Source: Phascolarctobacterium sp.
GTDB taxonomy: Bacteria; Bacillota; Negativicutes; Acidaminococcales; Acidaminococcaceae
Direction: 5' to 3'
DNA length: 37,070 bases
Assembly: GCA_019417125.1 (NCBI GenBank)
Contig: DXVZ01000113.1
Location: 518-37,587, forward strand
The notes under the pieces were generated by a model. It was not told the origin of the DNA. It worked only from the letters and a program-made list of their open reading frames with translations, and made no database searches. The translations under genes and the position numbers were made by a program. Positions 1 to 8,149 of the stretch are shown here, one piece after another. How positions within the stretch are numbered: the stretch's first letter is position 1; every line of letters starts with the position of its first letter.

Positions 1-190
1 TGCCAAAGTAATAATAGCCAAGCTCAATGCTTGATAAAAAACTTAGCCCCAAAAGCACTACCTGGGCATTTTCAATAACTCCGTTTTCCCAGCCTGCCTG
101 CGGCGGCAAAACCTGCGCCAGAGGAAAAACAAGCAGCAGCAAAATAATACTGAAATAATTTCTTGGCGTTAATTGTTTATTAAACTTCAA
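1..190 (-). CDS. Partial membrane protein, N-terminal 63 residues, function unknown
   Basis: An open frame starts at a TTG (188-190) and runs off the left edge without a stop. The start is supported by an AAGGAG ribosome site at 198-203, seven bases upstream, and by a good promoter at 233-261. The visible protein begins MKFNKQLTPRNYF and has a hydrophobic helix (about residues 14-30). A short polar loop with WENGVIENAQ follows, then a second hydrophobic stretch (about 43-62), so it is very likely an integral membrane protein. I do not recognise the family from this fragment. It is separated from the AgcS operon by a strong terminator, so it is its own transcription unit. Confidence 0.7.
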   Translation of the reverse strand, partial: MKFNKQLTPRNYFSIILLLLVFPLAQVLPPQAGWENGVIENAQVVLLGLSFLSSIELGYYYFG

Positions 191-232
191 ACCGTTCTCC
201 TTTAAAAATTCAAATAAAATTCAGATTTATAT

Positions 233-261
233 ATTATAACTGACTTTGCAGTCATTAGCAA
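233..261 (-). promoter_or_regulatory. Sigma-A type promoter of the partial membrane-protein gene
   Basis: On the minus strand TTGCTA (256-261) and TATAAT (233-238) are separated by exactly 17 bases. The promoter lies just past the AgcS terminator and about 43 bases before the TTG start. Confidence 0.7.
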
Positions 262-320
262 TAAAAAATAAACTCATATACAGCTGTTTTACTTATTATT
301 TAAACAGCTGTATATGAGTT
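259..320 (-). terminator. Rho-independent terminator of the glpA-like/agcS operon
   Basis: A perfect 19-bp inverted repeat (arms 271-289 and 302-320, 12-base loop) is followed on the minus strand by a T-rich tract (259-270). It lies 25 bases beyond the agcS stop codon. The plus-strand side has no comparable T run, so it acts on leftward transcription. Confidence 0.85.
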
Positions 321-344
321 TCGCTTTTAGAAATTAGCTTTTTA

Positions 345-1748
345 TCAATCTTTCCAAACTTCTACGCCAGATTTATTTTCCAGCACTGAAGCCTTAAAAA
401 CAGGGTCTTTAATTCCGGCTTTTTTCTGCGCCAAGTAATCTTTTAATGCCAGGTATGCGTTAGGAGCCAGCCTGCTGATAGCAATAAGATTCGTAATAGC
501 CATCAGCGCCATAAACAGGTCCGCCAGGTTCCATACCAGGCTTACTTTGGCAACGGAGCCGAACATAACCATCAGCACAACAAAAACACGGAAAATATTC
601 AGCGCTTTTTTGCTCTGCCACATAAAGGCGATGTTAATTTCGCCATAATAATAGTTGCCTATAATGGAGCTGAAAGCAAAGAGGAAAATCATAACCGCCA
701 GAAAGATGGAAGCCCAGCCGCCGATGTGCTCTACCAGCGCGTACTGCACCAGCTCAATGCCGCTTAAACCAACGCCCATATAATCTTTGGAGAGCATAAC
801 AATAAACGCCGATGCTGTGCAGACCAGCAGCGTATCTACAAATACGCCCAGCGCCTGAATTAAGCCCTGCGTAACGGGGTGAGTAGTAGTAGCCGTTGCC
901 GCAGCATTAGGCACGGAACCCATGCCTGCTTCGTTAGAGAACAAACCGCGTTTAATACCCGTCATCATAGCAAGGCCCATGCCGCCGCCAAAAGCAGCGT
1001 TAAGGCTAAAGGCTGAAGTCACAATATCATAAATAACCTGCGGCATTAAGCCGATATTTTTAATAACAACGTAAAAAGCAATCAGCAGGTAAATACCAGC
1101 CATTACAGGTACCATCCATTCGGAAACTTTGGCAATACGGTTGATACCGCCGAAAATAACCATTGCCGTCATAACAGAAATAAGTATGCCTACGGCAGTC
1201 CTGTCAAAACCAAAAGCTCCCTGTAAAGACAACGTAATAGTATTTGCCTGTACAGAGTTAAAAATTAAGCCGTAAGTGCTGCAAATTAAAATTACAAACA
1301 GCACCGCCATAAATTTATTGTGCAGCGCATTTTTAATATAATATGCAGGGCCGCCGCGGTAGCCGCCTTCGGCGCGAGGAACCTTATAAATCTGCGCCAG
1401 CGTGCTTTCTACAAAGCCAGTTGCCGAACCAATCAGCGCCATAACCCACATCCAGAAAATCGCGCCCGGCCCGCCAACGATAATGGCAATGGCAATGCCT
1501 GCAATATTGCCGACGCCGACGCGGGACGCCGTGCTGATGCAGAATGCCTGAAATGGGGAAATATGGTTCTTTTCGGTAGAAGCGCCGACGTTGCTGCACA
1601 ACAGGCGCACCATTTCTTTAATACAGCGGATTTGCACAAAGCCGGTTCTAAAAGTAAACCAAATACCAAGACCGACTAAAAGTACAATTAAAACATAAGC
1701 GTACAACACATCGTTAACGGCAAGAACTAAATTATCAAGAAAGTCCAC
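345..1748 (-). CDS. agcS: Sodium:alanine/glycine symporter, AGCS family
   Basis: This is a 467-residue polytopic membrane protein of the AGCS family (TC 2.A.25), which imports alanine or glycine with sodium. Family motifs are clear: the stretch at about residues 64-100 with ISTASRVGVGNIAG, the GGYRGGPAYYI block near 128-138, and GLFSNEAGMGSVPNAAATA near 270. The length is normal. The start is GTG (1746-1748), preceded by an AAAGGGG ribosome site. It begins 26 bases after the DUF1667 gene on the same strand with no terminator between, so it is probably the last gene of a four-gene operon. The exact amino acid carried cannot be read from sequence. Confidence 0.93.
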   Translation of the reverse strand: MDFLDNLVLAVNDVLYAYVLIVLLVGLGIWFTFRTGFVQIRCIKEMVRLLCSNVGASTEKNHISPFQAFCISTASRVGVGNIAGIAIAIIVGGPGAIFWMWVMALIGSATGFVESTLAQIYKVPRAEGGYRGGPAYYIKNALHNKFMAVLFVILICSTYGLIFNSVQANTITLSLQGAFGFDRTAVGILISVMTAMVIFGGINRIAKVSEWMVPVMAGIYLLIAFYVVIKNIGLMPQVIYDIVTSAFSLNAAFGGGMGLAMMTGIKRGLFSNEAGMGSVPNAAATATTTHPVTQGLIQALGVFVDTLLVCTASAFIVMLSKDYMGVGLSGIELVQYALVEHIGGWASIFLAVMIFLFAFSSIIGNYYYGEINIAFMWQSKKALNIFRVFVVLMVMFGSVAKVSLVWNLADLFMALMAITNLIAISRLAPNAYLALKDYLAQKKAGIKDPVFKASVLENKSGVEVWKD

Positions 1749-1774
1749 TAATGAGGCACCCCTTTAAAAATTTT

Positions 1775-2137
1775 TTACAGCATATCGCGGCTGGCAACAA
1801 TGTTTACACCAAGCCCCAAAATATTTTCAACAATTACGTCGCCCGTTTTAACCGGCGCTTTAACGGAAACTCCGCGCAGGTAAGCGGCGCAGTCCAAAAT
1901 TTTTTCCTTGGGCAGCACAGTTTCGGAAACAACCGGCAAAAGCGGCAGCATACCGCCTTCAATATGCACAGTAGTGGTCAACATTCTTTTAGGAGCGGTA
2001 ACTTCGTCATTGGCATATTTGGCGCCGCGCGGGCAGGTATTGCCCTTTACGTCAATTACCTTTCCGTTTTCAACAGTAACCGTCATTTCGCAGCCCATCG
2101 GGCACATAATGCAGTTCATAACTCTTGTTTCAGCCAT
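1775..2137 (-). CDS. DUF1667 family four-cysteine protein
   Basis: This 120-residue protein carries a C-x2-C-x3-C motif (Cys9, Cys12, Cys16) and a later CPRG (Cys35). This is the pattern of DUF1667, a family usually found next to anaerobic glycerol-3-phosphate dehydrogenase-like genes. The four cysteines could bind an iron-sulfur cluster or zinc; the cluster assignment is inference. The ATG follows an AAGGAGG site and lies 5 bases after the stop of the preceding oxidoreductase, so the two are translated from one message. It is plausibly the small electron-transfer subunit of the complex made by its two upstream neighbours. Confidence 0.88.
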   Translation of the reverse strand: MAETRVMNCIMCPMGCEMTVTVENGKVIDVKGNTCPRGAKYANDEVTAPKRMLTTTVHIEGGMLPLLPVVSETVLPKEKILDCAAYLRGVSVKAPVKTGDVIVENILGLGVNIVASRDML

Positions 2138-2142
2138 CTGCC

Positions 2143-3408
2143 TTATGCCTCCTTCTCCAAAAATACAGTCAGTTTATCGCTAATAAGCTCAGTTTTAGCA
2201 GCGGGAATATCCACGGCAATCATTTCGCTCGGTTTGGCAACGGGCAGCATTCTTTGCAAAATTACGTTATCGCCGCTTTTAACCACCAATTTAACCTTGC
2301 GTTCCGGGCTGGCAACGCGCATAAACAAGCGTACCTGTTCACCTGCTTTAGGCAGATTTAAGCACTGCGGCACGCAGGTACGCACGCCGTTTTCTGCAGT
2401 TACAGTAACAAATTTAGTATCACTATCCAATTTTCCCTGCGCTTCGAGAGCAGCAAATTTACCGGCAATCTCCGCTTCTTCTGATACAAAGTCCACCAAA
2501 TCGTGTACATGCACAACGTTGCCTGCAGCGTAAAAACCTGGCAGGCTGGTCTGACGGTGCTGGTCTACCACAGGGCCGTTCGTCAGCGGGTGCATTTTTA
2601 AATCCAGCCCGCGGCTGAGTTCGTTTTCCGGAATTAAACCGACGGAAAGCAGCACGGTATCACAGTCAATGTCAAATTCTGTACCCGGAATCGGGCGCAT
2701 TTTTTCATCAACTTTGGCAACGGTAATGCCGTTGACGCGGTCTTTGCCGTGAATTTGTACAATAGTATGCGAAAGGTACAGCGGAATATTATAATCGTTT
2801 AAGCACTGTACGATATTACGTGTTAAACCGTTGGAGAACGGGCAGATTTCCAGCACTGCCTGTACTTTGCAGCCTTCCAGGCTCATGCGGCGTGCCATAA
2901 TCAAGCCGATATCGCCGCTGCCCAAAATTACAATTTTGTGGCCGGGAATATAACCTTCCATGTTAACCATGCGCTGTGCCGCACCGGCGGTAAACACACC
3001 TGCGGGGCGTTCGCCCGGAATGCGGATAGCGCCGCGGGTACGTTCACGGCAGCCCATAGTTAAAATAACAGTTTTGCCTTTAACTTTAATCAAACCATGT
3101 TCGGGGCTGACGGCAACGACGGTTTTATCTTTTTCCACACTTAAAACCATCGTATCAGTCAGGCACTCAATCTCTGGCTTATCTTTAACAAGTTCAATGC
3201 AGCGGTGGGCATAGCCTGGGCCGGTCAATTCCTCTTTAAAATGGTGCAGGCCAAAACCGTTATGGATGCACTGTTGCAAAATGCCGCCCAGTTCGCGGTC
3301 ACGTTCAATAACAAGCACGCTTTCAGCACCGTTCTGCCACGCGCTGTAAGCAGCCGAAAGCCCGGCAGGACCGCCGCCGACAATTACTATATCATAAAGC
3401 TCTTTCAT
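2143..3408 (-). CDS. FAD/NAD(P)-binding oxidoreductase, GlpB-like subunit
   Basis: This is a 421-residue protein of the pyridine nucleotide-disulphide oxidoreductase fold. An N-terminal FAD-binding GGGPAG sits at residues 11-16, a second Rossmann motif LGSGDIG near 170 probably binds NAD(P), and an ATG-type AAGNV motif near 310 completes the FAD site. The redox CxxC of thioredoxin reductases is not visible, so it is unlikely to be a disulfide reductase. Related proteins are partners of GlpA-type dehydrogenases and of the alpha subunits of multi-subunit proline, opine or hydrogen-cyanide-forming dehydrogenases. Its ATG overlaps the GlpA-like stop as TAATG, implying translational coupling. The substrate depends on the partner and is unproven. 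Confidence 0.88.
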   Translation of the reverse strand: MKELYDIVIVGGGPAGLSAAYSAWQNGAESVLVIERDRELGGILQQCIHNGFGLHHFKEELTGPGYAHRCIELVKDKPEIECLTDTMVLSVEKDKTVVAVSPEHGLIKVKGKTVILTMGCRERTRGAIRIPGERPAGVFTAGAAQRMVNMEGYIPGHKIVILGSGDIGLIMARRMSLEGCKVQAVLEICPFSNGLTRNIVQCLNDYNIPLYLSHTIVQIHGKDRVNGITVAKVDEKMRPIPGTEFDIDCDTVLLSVGLIPENELSRGLDLKMHPLTNGPVVDQHRQTSLPGFYAAGNVVHVHDLVDFVSEEAEIAGKFAALEAQGKLDSDTKFVTVTAENGVRTCVPQCLNLPKAGEQVRLFMRVASPERKVKLVVKSGDNVILQRMLPVAKPSEMIAVDIPAAKTELISDKLTVFLEKEA

Positions 3409-4868
3409 TATTCCTGCCCGCCTTTCACGTCATTCTTTTCGTAATATAAATGGGAATCCTTGCGTTCTTTAAGCACATCTGCTACGGAAATGCCCAGCTC
3501 ACGCGCCAAAATCTGCGTTACGCGCGGCCCGCAGAAGCCGCCCTGGCAGCGTCCCATACCGGCGCGTGTACGGCGTTTAACGGCATCAACCGTAGTTGCG
3601 CCGCAAGGCGCTTTAATAGCGCTAACGATTTCACCCTCCGTAACGGTTTCGCAGCGGCAAATAACGCGCCCAAAAAGCGGGTCTTTGGCAATAACGTCGT
3701 GCTTTTCGCTGTCGCTTAAGCGTGTAAAATGAATCTGCTTCGGCAATGCTGCTTTAAAATCAGCCTTTTTATTTAACGGCATAAACCTGCCAACTGCTTC
3801 AGCAATTTCTTCCGCCACGGCAGGCGCGGCGGTTAAGCCCGGCGACTGCATACCGGCAGCGTTAAACAGGCCTTCAACCTTAGAAGCGCCAATAATAAAA
3901 TCGCCCGTATCCGAAACGGCGCGCAAACCGGCAAACTCTGTAATGGCAGCGCCCATCGGCAGATTCGGTATCAGCTTGCGGGCAGAAGCGATAATCTGGT
4001 CCATACCGCCAGCGGTAACGGAAGTATCTTCCTTATCTTCCTTATCGTTGGCGTTCGGGCCGATAAAGGTATTGCCGTGCGTAGTAGTGCAAACTAAAAT
4101 ACCCTTGCTGTTTTTAGCAGGTGTTGGGAACACAACGCCGTACACCAAATCGTTGTAGGCAGTTTTATCAAACAAAATATATTCGCCCTTGCGCGGATGG
4201 ATTTTAAAGCTGTCATCACCGGCAAGGTAAGCGATTTCATCGGCATAAACACCAGCAGCGTTAATCACGCATTTGGTTTTAATAGCGCCGATATTGGTTT
4301 CAACAGCGGTTATTTTGCCGTCCTCTTTAACAAAACCGGTTACGCGGCAGTTACGCATAACTTCCGCACCATTCTGCATTGCGCACTGGGCAAAACGCAG
4401 CGCCGCCTCAAACGGCCAGCAAACACCGGCGCTCGGAGCCCACAAAGCGGCAATGGCAGTAGTAAGGTTAGGTTCTTTAGCCAAAACTTCGTCACGGCTT
4501 AAAATTTCTAAACCTTGTACGCCGTTATTTTTACCGCGTTCCAAAAGTTCTTTTAAAGTTTCAACTTCTTCATCATTGGTGGCAACAACCAATGAACCGG
4601 TCCATTTAATATCAAGGTCCAGCTCATCCTCCAGCTGATGGTACAAACGGTTGCCTAAAACATTGGTAATAGCCTTCATGCTGCCGGTAGGCGCGTCAAA
4701 ACCTGCGTGCAGAATAGCACTGTTGGCTTTAGTAGTGCCGCAGGCAATGTCCGGCTCTTTTTCCAAAAGCACGCATTTTACATCATACTTGGAAAGTTCG
4801 CGTAAAATAGCGCAGCCGACAACGCCGCCGCCGACAACAACGATATCCGCCTCTTTAATAAAATCCAT
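3408..4868 (-). CDS. glpA: GlpA-like FAD-dependent dehydrogenase with BFD [2Fe-2S] domain
   Basis: This 486-residue protein has an N-terminal DAO/FAD domain with GGGVVG at residues 13-18. The C-terminal BFD-like domain has cysteines at about 404, 406, 441 and 446 (CRC and CQGGFC), which typically hold a [2Fe-2S] cluster. The architecture matches anaerobic glycerol-3-phosphate dehydrogenase subunit A and also related hydroxyacid or amino-acid dehydrogenases. It is the first gene of an operon with the GlpB-like and DUF1667 genes and agcS. No glycerol kinase, facilitator or GlpC is present, so the glycerol-3-phosphate role is the conventional call rather than shown. The ATG at 4866-4868 has an AGGA site about nine bases upstream. 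Confidence 0.85.
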   Translation of the reverse strand: MDFIKEADIVVVGGGVVGCAILRELSKYDVKCVLLEKEPDIACGTTKANSAILHAGFDAPTGSMKAITNVLGNRLYHQLEDELDLDIKWTGSLVVATNDEEVETLKELLERGKNNGVQGLEILSRDEVLAKEPNLTTAIAALWAPSAGVCWPFEAALRFAQCAMQNGAEVMRNCRVTGFVKEDGKITAVETNIGAIKTKCVINAAGVYADEIAYLAGDDSFKIHPRKGEYILFDKTAYNDLVYGVVFPTPAKNSKGILVCTTTHGNTFIGPNANDKEDKEDTSVTAGGMDQIIASARKLIPNLPMGAAITEFAGLRAVSDTGDFIIGASKVEGLFNAAGMQSPGLTAAPAVAEEIAEAVGRFMPLNKKADFKAALPKQIHFTRLSDSEKHDVIAKDPLFGRVICRCETVTEGEIVSAIKAPCGATTVDAVKRRTRAGMGRCQGGFCGPRVTQILARELGISVADVLKERKDSHLYYEKNDVKGGQE

Positions 4869-4911
4869 TTCGTCACATCCTAAACTGATTTCTTAATATG
4901 TATTTAAGGTA

Positions 4912-4940
4912 ATTTTAACACATTTGTTACAAAATTAGAA
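4912..4940 (-). promoter_or_regulatory. Candidate promoter and operator of the glpA-like operon
   Basis: Minus-strand TTCTAA (4935-4940) and TAAAAT (4912-4917) are 17 bases apart, with a weak -35. The spacer contains the 11-bp palindrome TTTGTTACAAA (4923-4933), which could be a repressor or redox-regulator site. The regulator is unknown, and the promoter call is moderate at best. Confidence 0.4.
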
Positions 4941-5000
4941 CAAGCAGGCTTTTATTTTCAGAAAAATTTGAACCGCCAGAGCCGTTTAAATTTTTTTAAT

Positions 5001-5029
5001 TTGACACTATCATTGCGGTATTTTAAAAT
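5001..5029 (+). promoter_or_regulatory. Promoter of the secreted-protein gene
   Basis: TTGACA (5001-5006) and TAAAAT (5024-5029) are separated by 17 bases and lie 24 bases before the ATG. The element is divergent from the glpA-like promoter. Confidence 0.75.
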
Positions 5030-5053
5030 TAAAGTAAGAAAGAAGGTGTACCT

Positions 5054-5632
5054 ATGAAAAAACTCCTTTTACTTTTAACAATCAGCCTGTGCTTTTATAG
5101 TGCCGCTTTTGCAGAAGAGCCGGCAGAAACCGCTGCCGCTAACCAGCCGCCTGCCGTAGCAGAGCAACAGCAAAGCGATAACGAAACGGACGATGTAAAA
5201 GTTTTGCTTAATAAAGAACAGCTGCAGCAGGAGCTTGAAGCTGGCATTAACAACAAATGCTATTTAGAGCTTGAAGACAGCAAATACATCGCCTACGAAA
5301 TTGATATTAAAAAAGATAATACGCGCCGCGACCTTTTTAAAAAATCGCCTGCCGAACGTGTTAACCATTTAGCTACCAACAACGAAGAAATTTACGATTA
5401 CCTTGTTAAATTTATTCAAAGCCGCGAAAAATCTGGCCGTAAATATTACGGTTACCGCATCACAGGCGGCATTGAAGAAAACACTGCCACCGAAAACGGC
5501 ACCACCGTTTACAAGTTTTGGTTTATGAAGCTGGATGAAGACGTCGATAACGGCATGCACATTCCTATCGGCATCGGTATTGGCATTGGCGGAGGCCATC
5601 ACCACGGCCCATGGGTTGGCGTAGGCTGGTAA
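5054..5632 (+). CDS. Secreted protein with glycine/histidine-rich C-terminal tail, unknown function
   Basis: This 192-residue protein has a clear signal peptide: MKK, a leucine-rich core and AFA before Glu21. An acidic, glutamine-rich low-complexity stretch follows (about 21-50). The middle domain (about 50-165) has no motif I recognise. The last 26 residues alternate Gly and Ile/Val and contain a HHH cluster at 182-184, ending in aromatic and glycine residues (PWVGVGW). The tail could bind metal or form a beta-type segment; both are guesses. The gene has its own promoter, an AGAAGGTG ribosome site and a shared terminator with gyrA. It is transcribed against the direction of replication, unlike its neighbours. 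Confidence 0.8.
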   Translation: MKKLLLLLTISLCFYSAAFAEEPAETAAANQPPAVAEQQQSDNETDDVKVLLNKEQLQQELEAGINNKCYLELEDSKYIAYEIDIKKDNTRRDLFKKSPAERVNHLATNNEEIYDYLVKFIQSREKSGRKYYGYRITGGIEENTATENGTTVYKFWFMKLDEDVDNGMHIPIGIGIGIGGGHHHGPWVGVGW

Positions 5633-5649
5633 AATTTAAAATTGAGTAT

Positions 5650-5686
5650 AAAAATCCGCATTGAAATTATTTCAATGCGGATTTTT
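5650..5686. terminator. Bidirectional terminator between the secreted-protein gene and gyrA
   Basis: A perfect 17-bp inverted repeat (5650-5666 and 5670-5686) has a tiny loop and an A run on one side and a T run on the other, so it can end both convergent transcripts. Confidence 0.9.
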
Positions 5687-5691
5687 ATTTT

Positions 5692-8133
5692 TTATTCATT
5701 GTCCTGCTGTACAGCAGCCAGCGATACTACTTTATCGCCTTCGTTCAACGTCATCAGTTTAACTCCTTGCGCGTTACGCCCAAACTGGCTAATGCCTTCG
5801 CCGTCGATGCGGATAATAATGCCCGCCGCGGTAATCAGCAAAATTTCCTGTTCAGGGTTAATAACCTTCATACCAACAACTGCGCCGGTTTTTTCGGTTA
5901 CTTTAATATTAATAACACCCTTGCCGCCGCGGGTTTGTTTACGGTATTCGCTTACTGCAGTGCGCTTGCCAAGCCCTTCTTCGGTAGCGGTTAAAATTTC
6001 TTCGTTTTCATTGGTAACGCTGTCCATAGCTACAACTTCATCGTCAAAGCCCAGCTGAATTCCGCGTACGCCATGTGCAGTGCGTCCCATTGGGCGTACG
6101 TCCTGCTCGTCAAAGCGGATAGCGAGGCCTCTTCGTGTAGCCAGTACAATCTCGCTGTTGCCGTCGGTCAGTTCAACGCCGATAAGTTCTTCTTTATCAT
6201 CCAAAGTCATGGCAATCAAGCCAGCCTTACGCGCGCTGTTAAAATCGTTCAGGTTCGTCTTTTTAACAGTGCCCTTGTTTGTTGCCATAAACATAAACTG
6301 GTCTTCTTTAAATTCTTTTACCGGAATAACGGCAGTTATCTTTTCACCCTGTTCAATCGGCAGCAAGTTAATAATTGCCGTTCCTTTGGCAGTCCTGCCG
6401 GCTTCAGGAATTTCGTAGCCTTTCTGGCGGTAAACCCTGCCCTTGCTGGTAAAGAACAAAATATTATGGTGCGTGGTTGAAAGGAATAAATGCTCGGCGC
6501 AATCGTCATTCTTTTTGCCGCTGCCGCCAGTTTTACCCACGCCGCCGCGCTTCTGGCTGCGGAAATTATCCAGAGTCTGGCGTTTAATATAGCCCTGGTG
6601 GCTGATAGTAATAACAATATCTTCTTCGGCAATCAAATCTTCAATATCCATTGCGGAAGAATCGAACGAAAGCTCGGTACGGCGCGCGTCGCCAAACTTT
6701 TTCTTCATCTCCAGCAAATCTTCTTTAATAATGCCTAAAACTTTATGTTCATCTGCCAAAACGCTCTCCAGCCAGTCAATCGTTTCCAATACATCGATGT
6801 ATTCATCGTCAATCTTTTTGCGTTCCAAACCGGTCAGCCTCTGCAGGCGCATATCCAAAATTGCCTGTGCCTGCCTTTGGCTAAGGCTAAACTTATCCAT
6901 CAACGCCGTTTTGGCAATATCAGCGTTAGCGCTGCTGCGGATAGTGCTGATAACCTCGTCTAAATGGTCGAGCGCAATTTTTAAGCCCTCTAAAATGTGG
7001 GCACGTTCTTTAGCTTTGCCAAGTTCGTACTTGGTGCGGCGGGTAATAACGTCTTTTTGATGTTCCAGATAATAATTTAAAATCTGTTTTAAATTGAGAA
7101 TACGCGGATGCCCGTTGACAAGCGCCAGCATAATAATGCCGAAACTGGTTTGCAGCTGCGTATGCTTATAAAGCTGGTTCAGCACAACGTCAGGTACCGC
7201 GTCGCTTTTCAGCTCAATAACCACGCGCATGCCGCGGCGGTCAGATTCGTCGCGCAAATCAGTAATACCTTCGATAACGCCGTCTTTAACAAGTTGGGCA
7301 ATACCTTCAATCAATCTTGCCTTATTAACCTGATACGGAATTTCGGTAACGACGATGCGGTGCTTGCCCTTGTTCATAGGTTCAATTTCGGCGCGCGCGC
7401 GGATTTTTACAATACCGCGCCCCGTACTGTAAGCATTTTTAATGCCTTCAGTACCCAAAATTATCGCGCCGGTTGGAAAATCCGGCCCTTTAATCGCCGT
7501 AATCAGCTGCGGAATTTCCACATCCGGATTATCAATCAGCATTACCAGCCCGTCCACAACTTCGCCAAGATTATGCGGAGGAATATTGGTTGCCATGCCT
7601 ACGGCAATACCAGCGCTGCCGTTAATTAATAGTGCAGGCACTTTTGCAGGCAGTACGCTCGGCTCTTTTAAGGATTCGTCATAGTTCGGCACAAAATCTA
7701 CCGTTTCTTTTTCAATATCTTCCAGCATCGTTTCAGCAATTTTGGTCATACGAACTTCCGTATAACGCATTGCCGCCGCGCTGTCGCCGTCCACGCTGCC
7801 GAAGTTGCCGTGACCGTCTACCATTAAGTAACGGGTAGAAAAATCCTGTGCTAAACGCACAATAGCGTCATAAACAGCCGTATCACCGTGAGGATGATAT
7901 TTACCTAAAACTTCACCAACGATACGGGCAGATTTTTTATACGGTTTATTGGAAGCCATGCCTGCTTCCTGCATAGCATAAAGAATTCTCCTGTGTACCG
8001 GTTTTAAACCGTCGCGCACGTCTGGCAGCGCCCTTTGCACAATAACGCTCATTGCATAATCGATATACGATTTCTGCATTTCTTCTTCAATATAAACCGG
8101 TAAAACCTTACCTGTTCCAGTTTCTAAATCCAC
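5692..8133 (-). CDS. gyrA: DNA gyrase subunit A
   Basis: This 813-residue GyrA cuts and rejoins DNA in the A2B2 gyrase that introduces negative supercoils. The N-terminal breakage-reunion domain contains RALPDVRDGLKPVHRR and the catalytic tyrosine Tyr124 in AAAMRYTE. The quinolone-resistance region reads HPHGDTAVYD, with Thr85 and Asp89 at the positions of E. coli Ser83 and Asp87. The C-terminal beta-pinwheel begins after QKRGGVG near residue 530, a variant of the GyrA box. The GTG start (8131-8133) follows a GAGGTGAT site. It is the last gene of the run that begins at dnaA or dnaN, with a permease and a thiamine pyrophosphokinase gene separating it from gyrB. Confidence 0.97.
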   Translation of the reverse strand: MDLETGTGKVLPVYIEEEMQKSYIDYAMSVIVQRALPDVRDGLKPVHRRILYAMQEAGMASNKPYKKSARIVGEVLGKYHPHGDTAVYDAIVRLAQDFSTRYLMVDGHGNFGSVDGDSAAAMRYTEVRMTKIAETMLEDIEKETVDFVPNYDESLKEPSVLPAKVPALLINGSAGIAVGMATNIPPHNLGEVVDGLVMLIDNPDVEIPQLITAIKGPDFPTGAIILGTEGIKNAYSTGRGIVKIRARAEIEPMNKGKHRIVVTEIPYQVNKARLIEGIAQLVKDGVIEGITDLRDESDRRGMRVVIELKSDAVPDVVLNQLYKHTQLQTSFGIIMLALVNGHPRILNLKQILNYYLEHQKDVITRRTKYELGKAKERAHILEGLKIALDHLDEVISTIRSSANADIAKTALMDKFSLSQRQAQAILDMRLQRLTGLERKKIDDEYIDVLETIDWLESVLADEHKVLGIIKEDLLEMKKKFGDARRTELSFDSSAMDIEDLIAEEDIVITISHQGYIKRQTLDNFRSQKRGGVGKTGGSGKKNDDCAEHLFLSTTHHNILFFTSKGRVYRQKGYEIPEAGRTAKGTAIINLLPIEQGEKITAVIPVKEFKEDQFMFMATNKGTVKKTNLNDFNSARKAGLIAMTLDDKEELIGVELTDGNSEIVLATRRGLAIRFDEQDVRPMGRTAHGVRGIQLGFDDEVVAMDSVTNENEEILTATEEGLGKRTAVSEYRKQTRGGKGVINIKVTEKTGAVVGMKVINPEQEILLITAAGIIIRIDGEGISQFGRNAQGVKLMTLNEGDKVVSLAAVQQDNE

Positions 8134-8149
8134 GATATCACCTCAACCC

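Noticed and set aside
1320..1679. Long plus-strand frames opposite agcS, and similar ones opposite gyrA, glpA and gyrB
   Set aside because: They mirror real genes in the antisense strand, have odd residue composition and no ribosome sites.
7869..7881. Thr85 in GyrA as a quinolone-resistance mutation
   Set aside because: Threonine is the normal residue at this position in several susceptible species, so resistance cannot be inferred from it.
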